Assembly (NCBI GenBank): GCA_003864495.1
Contig: ML133388.1
Location: 84,311-148,310, forward strand
DNA: 64,000 bases
DNA from: Nemopilema nomurai
Lineage: Eukaryota > Cnidaria > Scyphozoa > Rhizostomeae > Rhizostomatidae
Reading direction: 5' to 3'
Position 1 is the stretch's first letter; each line of letters opens with the position of its first letter. A program made the translations under genes and the position numbers. This document shows positions 57,701 to 64,000 of the stretch, one piece after another. The notes beneath the pieces were generated by a model, which saw only the letters and a program-made list of their open reading frames with translations, did not search any database and was not told where the DNA came from.

Positions 57701-58440
57701 TGGTTGGAAAGGTTGATTGTAGTTGAATTCATGAGCACGTTTTGCGGCAACTACTCTTGATGGCCAAGAAAATGCCGATGAGGTCAAACATTTCGCGTCA
57801 TTGTATTGTACACATGGATTATTAGTGACCCTATCTTGTTGGCCAATTTCTGGCGCTGCGAACTCAACATCTTAACCAAGGGCACAGTTTGAGATTTCTC
57901 GACAGATGAAAGTTTCTTCAAGCGCTCGGCTTCGAGGCATTCTTAATGTGCTTCACTTTGTAGATGCTCTTGAATTGTGCGAGTTCTTGCCTCTGTGCCC
58001 CCGGGAAGACAAATTGGTGGTACTCTACCCCTGTAGCAAAAACGCTTCAGTATGGTGGGGTACGGTAGGCATACAGCACACAGCACACGCTTTCTTTTAG
58101 CTTTTGGTCCTGGCACACGCTGGATACATTTGTCACTGATTTGTGTATCTACCTTTGAATGGGTCAATGCTTTTGGCTCGGCATCAACTTCGCATCAACA
58201 AGCAACGGCTGACAGAATCATCGCACGTGTTGCGGCTAGAGCTTGTTTGCTCGTCCTCGCTAACTTCTCTTTCTGCCTTTTCATGTTCCTTCGATGTCTT
58301 TTTTCCAGTCGTTGATGAATTAAAAAATCTATCAATCGTACCTTCTTGGACGACATTGTTCAGTAGTTTGAAGTCAATTTTGCTTTTGTCAATAAAAACA
58401 CTTGAATAGGTTTTGGAACTCAATCAAGACTCTTCCAAAA
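54791..58440 (-). pseudogene. KIAA1586-like hAT transposase, broken and interrupted
   Basis: The reading direction is leftward from about 58425. The N-terminal part (58167-57560) reads RVLCAVCLPYPTILKRFCYR and VPPICLPGGTEARTRTIQEH, a zinc-finger-like start, then KIGSLIIHVYNDAKCLTSSA. It is cut by a TRIM element just after LRFDASM. It resumes at 56299 (DKTQKDHQFMLLNV; THLSTDGENKNVQEHRGLWK), followed by a dimerisation-like helical region (VRRFPKYFEVRWAELTAALL) and a Lys-rich C-terminus ending at 54791. Stops lie near 58206, 57950 and 55573; frame changes occur near 56000 and 55670. The domain order matches the KIAA1586/ZMYM-like hAT group. TATCACTGCACA motifs near 58606-58686 and 54284 may be its subterminal repeats. 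Confidence 0.75.
56301..57554 (-). mobile_element. TRIM-type non-autonomous LTR retrotransposon
   Basis: Two 339-bp LTRs (56301-56639 and 57216-57554), differing at only about two positions, bracket a 576-bp interior with no recognisable gag or pol. On the minus strand the upstream LTR is followed after two bases by TGGTGACAGAG (57213-57203), a primer-binding-site candidate. The purine tract GGAGGGGAGAG (56650-56640) directly precedes the downstream LTR, fixing orientation. The LTRs begin TGTAACG and end CGTTACA. CATG flanks both sides (56297-56300 and 57555-57558). It must borrow all proteins from an autonomous relative. Confidence 0.92.
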
Positions 58441-58904
58441 CAATCTTGATAATTTTTTTGACATTTTGAAAATCTGTCTGATTCAGAATTCTGAAAGTCT
58501 GAAAATTCTAAAAATTCTGAAATGCATTAGAGTTGATCAAGCAGTTAATCTTTGCAATATTTATGTACCCTTCTCCAAGTATGACGAAAATAACAAAGCA
58601 CCGTTTCTATCACTGCACATTTCATGATTTATCACTGCACGTTTTCAGTTTATCACTGCACAAATTGGTTATCACTGCACACTATAATTAGGTATGACTG
58701 CAATCATCAAGAGCTAAAAAGCCGGTTCCATTCATTTGCAGCTAATACTCGCATAGATTTTCTGCTATTCATGTATCAAGTGCTTCATTGAGTAGTTTCC
58801 ACATATTCTGTCTCGCCCCTCTCCCTATTAAATGTAGAGGCTTATTGATGTGCAGTGAAAATTAAGGAACTTTTAAGGAACTTTTGGTACTTTGAAATTT
58901 GTTG
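58441..58904. repeat. Repeats of TATCACTGCACA near 58606-58686
   Basis: Four copies of a TATCACTGCACA-like motif occur within 80 bases; one more lies at 54284-54297 at the other end of the broken hAT gene. This fits transposase-binding subterminal repeats, although no terminal inverted repeat pair was identified. Confidence 0.5.
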
Positions 58905-58977
58905 TTGCCAGGGACTCGAAAAATAGACTGTGGTCAGCGCCTCTAACAACTGAAGCATCCTCGCACATATAATTGTA
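58905..58977 (-). repeat. SINE head fragment
   Basis: On the minus strand GTGCGAGGATG, GTTAGAGGCGCTG and CGAGTCCCTGGCA match the tRNA-like head of the 5736 SINE. The body is missing. Confidence 0.55.
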
Positions 58978-60985
58978 ATTTTAGGTCTACGAATAAGGAA
59001 CTTTTCGCACTAGGCTTTGAAGGGTCTCGAGGTAGGTTCCTTATCAAAAGGCGCGAACAAGAGAAAGGATGCAACGTGAATTGATTGCTTGTTCTTCCAC
59101 GAAGCTCCATATCTGGTTTGAAATTCCGAAGTGCAGCGTCGGGGAGCCCTCGCTGTGTGTGCAGTATGTGCCAAAAGCTTTTAAAATGAAACAGTAGTGA
59201 AGTGCAAGGCCACCCTACTCAGTTTTTTGTTTTAATTTCGTTTGAAAATAGGGTTTTGAAGAACCAATTTTATATGGAAAATGATAAATTTTTCACTGCA
59301 AAATGGTACTTATTGGTGGAAGGGAACCCTGATAAAAATTAGGTAAACCATATAATCGTGTTTTAATCTATGGCCAGTTCAAGTGAGTCATGTTTGCATT
59401 TAGAATCGTTGCATAAAGCTATATGAAAAGCATAGTTCTATGGGATTTTCTAAATAAAAGTGCCAAGAAAAAAACTTGCTTTCATTTTAAATTTTAACAT
59501 TGCATAGCTCATTAGAAAGAAATAACTAGAATTGAAGGAACACATTTTGAAGTCCACTTTAATCAGCTAAAAGGGTGTGGTCAAGAGCGTGTTTAAATCG
59601 CTTATCTTTAGAATTAATGATTTTTATTACATTTTAGGATATTTTATTAATATTCTATAACGTGCACGAACGTTTGGAAATAATGGGCGTTTCCCATTTT
59701 AAAAAGGGCGTGGTACCCCAAAAAATTGGATCCGAATCTAGGGCCCCGACCGGCCCTGGTTCCTACAGTAGTTCTATTTCGAAAAAAAAACGAACAAAAA
59801 GTTGAGGAATTGCTAAGGAATTTTGAGTATTCAAATTTGCTCTCAAAGATAAGGAATTTTCAGTACTGAGCCAAAGCCGAACTTGCGTATCGACATGAAC
59901 GTTAATGTTTATTATCCATATAGTCTTAGTTGACTTAATTTAGCTTTATGCATTTTTTATCAAAAGCCGTCTATTACTCCCCTTTAATGGGAAAATTCTA
60001 TCGACTATCGGAAAACGTCAAAGCAAAGTTATGTATGTTGTCTCGCGTTTTGGATCTTTCTCAAAGCCGAATTTCAACTTGTGTTTTTATTCTGTTTATT
60101 GTATTTATTGTGTTATAATGATTAATGTTATTGATTTCACCTAAGATATGTGCTAATATGACTGGTTTCACGATTTCAGAGCATTTTCTAGCGAATGTAG
60201 AGAGTTTGTAGTGATTAATTCTTTGCTTAATCAACTAACGCTTATCATTTCCACAATTCTCTCATCGTTGCATCATCACACCAAGTCAAGCCGACTCACC
60301 TTCGTTCTTTCCTAGCTCTACATTTTCCATCCAATTACATCATCATTACATCATCATTACATCATCATTACATCATCATTACATCATCATTACATCATAC
60401 TAACACACGCTTCGTCAGCAAAGTTGTATTCTTAGCTGAGGGATATAAATTTGCGCTGGTAGAATAGAGAATTAATTAATTTTCAAGAAGTCAAGAACAG
60501 ACGTCAAGGCTCTTATCCCGGTTATATTCCTCCAAGTTCAACGATTCGTTAAGATAATTCTTTCTTGACCTCTTCGTAATAGTTCCCAAAGAACAGAAAT
60601 AGGAACTATTAAAAGTTTAATAAAAAAATTGCTTGGCCCTTTTGGCATCTCTTTAGATACTAAACATATTGCCTTTAATACAAAAATGTTGACAGCCTTT
60701 TATTCTGCACGGTACGCTCATGACTTGCATTAGAAGAAAATTAAAACAGATTTTCCTTTGTATGTCGACCTTTCGTCATCTCTCTGCTTGGCAAAGGTTG
60801 ATTAAAAGCCGACCTGTCGATGTTACCAATGCAAGTGATTGCTTGTGGTTTTGAAATGTCTGTATTAACATCTCGCCTGATAGTTCAATATGACCTCTTT
60901 TATTTATATCAAACTTTTTATTTATGGAATAAACCCACCCATAAATAAACCGTACACAATTTCACGGCTGTTTCCTTGGCAAAAG
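58978..60985. other. Intergenic; 11-bp microsatellite at 60345-60400
   Basis: The unit ATCATCATTAC is repeated about five times at 60345-60400. AAGGAACTTTT-like blocks recur near 58864-58880 and 58993. No exon or RNA gene is recognised. Confidence 0.5.
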
Positions 60986-61139
60986 CAGGGGCGCATCTAA
61001 GGGGGAAGGGGGTTGTGGGGGCTACAATCCTTTTTGGCAAGGAAGTGAATTTTGCCCTATTCCCATGGAAATCCAATGTCTTTATGCCCCATTTCTACCA
61101 CGAAACCCCTGCCCTTAAAGTATCCTATTTGCGCCCCTG
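60986..61139. repeat. 154-bp MITE with 5-bp target duplication
   Basis: The ends CAGGGGCGCA and TGCGCCCCTG are inverted and flanked by AAAAG on both sides (60981-60985 and 61140-61144). The left interior is G-rich. Confidence 0.75.
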
Positions 61140-62002
61140 AAAAGATAGTCCTTGTTAGAAGGTACAACTTTGTGACTCTTGTGCGTTTTCTTATCATTGG
61201 GGTTTCTTTTGTTTCCAGTGCTGGTCACCATAGTAACAAGTACATCAGTGGGTTGAAAGCGTGTACTTATTTTACTGTTATTTTCTCTCTTTTCTAAACC
61301 AAAGCTTGACCCCAAAGCTTTTTACATTGATAATGTTGAATTTGAATCTTTTAATTTAATGTGATCTATCTTTTGCTGTTATAGGCCTACTTAAATCCAG
61401 AACTATCTCGCTTTCTAGAGCTGTGCTCGATGAACTATCTCCCTACACTTGGATGAGTGAAAAGGATTAATCACCAGAGCAATTTGAAAAGGTTCAATTG
61501 AAAACCATCCTCATTTTAGTTTACAATTTTTTATAGGAAACTAAGGACTGGTGCAGGAAGGCATTTTCTTACATTCTCTGGCCATTTCACAAGCAAAAGT
61601 TTCCTACATGTTTCTTGAACTAAATGTGCTAATTTGAAAAACGATTATGTAATGATAGGTTCCTTAACGACCTCGCTCCATTCAAATTGCAAACGATATT
61701 TTCAAGAATTTTTTTCTACTCCACTCAGAGAAGTACCACAAAATAAAAGTTTATAGGACTTTTTAAGTGATGTCCAATGTTTGACTCTTTCGAGTGTCAA
61801 CTTAGTAAATCAAAACAACAAATTATTTGGGTATGGCTGTTTCTAAACATTCGTAAAATCGAGCCTACTGTTTCTTATGGCGTGTTTCTTATGAAAAATG
61901 AGTGAATATCACAAATAAGTTTCGTTTTCATGTAAGCCACATGACAAGCATGACATAGCTTTGCAATCCAAATTGAGATTGTGTGTGCAACCGAGGCTAT
62001 TC
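61140..62002. other. Intergenic; DHFR 5' flank at the right end
   Basis: A possible isolated exon-like frame follows an acceptor at 61386 (AYLNPELSRFLELC), with no partner found. The last few hundred bases should contain the DHFR promoter. Confidence 0.3.

Positions 62003-64000
<1,998 letters not shown>

Noticed and set aside
60345..60400. CRISPR-like array
   Set aside because: The 11-bp units are contiguous without spacers in a eukaryotic context; it is a microsatellite.

Overview
This is animal nuclear DNA: AT-rich, with short phase-matched exons, GT-AG introns and dense transposon debris. Four intron-containing host genes can be rebuilt exon by exon: ATAD3, a CG-1/MULE-like/SWIM protein, a Golgi carbohydrate sulfotransferase and a TARBP2/PRKRA/Loquacious-like dsRNA-binding protein. 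The 5' part of a DHFR gene lies at the right edge. The mix of copia, PHD-type LINE, KIAA1586-like hAT and hAT/Harbinger MITEs suits an early-branching invertebrate such as a cnidarian, but the sequence does not settle the species.

Layout. 1-1979: left-truncated copia-type LTR retrotransposon, minus strand. 4403-15464: complete ATAD3 (18 exons, 590 aa), with tRNA-like SINEs in introns 1 and 13. 16882-21868: minus-strand three-exon gene of 720 aa joining a CG-1-like DNA-binding region, a degenerate MULE-like core and a SWIM zinc motif; it is convergent with ATAD3. 23769-26118: sulfotransferase (4 exons, 375 aa), convergent with a small minus-strand ORF at 26225-26599. 27011-31085: LINE fragment, decayed transposon gene and a solo LTR.

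31654-40480 is a nest of insertions. A Myb/SANT-like ORF is split first by a 7.8-kb hAT transposon with a perfect 8-bp target duplication, then by a 525-bp near-perfect palindrome between 13-bp direct repeats. The hAT transposase is itself interrupted by a composite inverted-repeat element and a PHD/APE/RT LINE. 41261-46116 holds a C48-like protease ORF, a hAT C-terminus and MITEs. 46398-52543 is the dsRNA-binding protein gene (3 exons, 335 aa); its 4.9-kb first intron contains a 1.67-kb hAT element carrying two further MITEs. An 18-bp minisatellite of about 45 units follows its 3' end. 54340-58440 is a KIAA1586-like hAT transposase remnant interrupted by a young TRIM-type LTR element. 62003-63485 is the start of DHFR.

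The host genes do not form one pathway: ATAD3 is mitochondrial, the sulfotransferase Golgi-resident, the dsRNA-binding protein probably a Dicer-type cofactor and DHFR a folate enzyme. The main interest lies in the datable nested insertions and in the CG-1/MULE-like/SWIM gene, a good candidate for a domesticated transposase. All gene models were built by eye from splice sites and reading-frame phase and have no transcript support.
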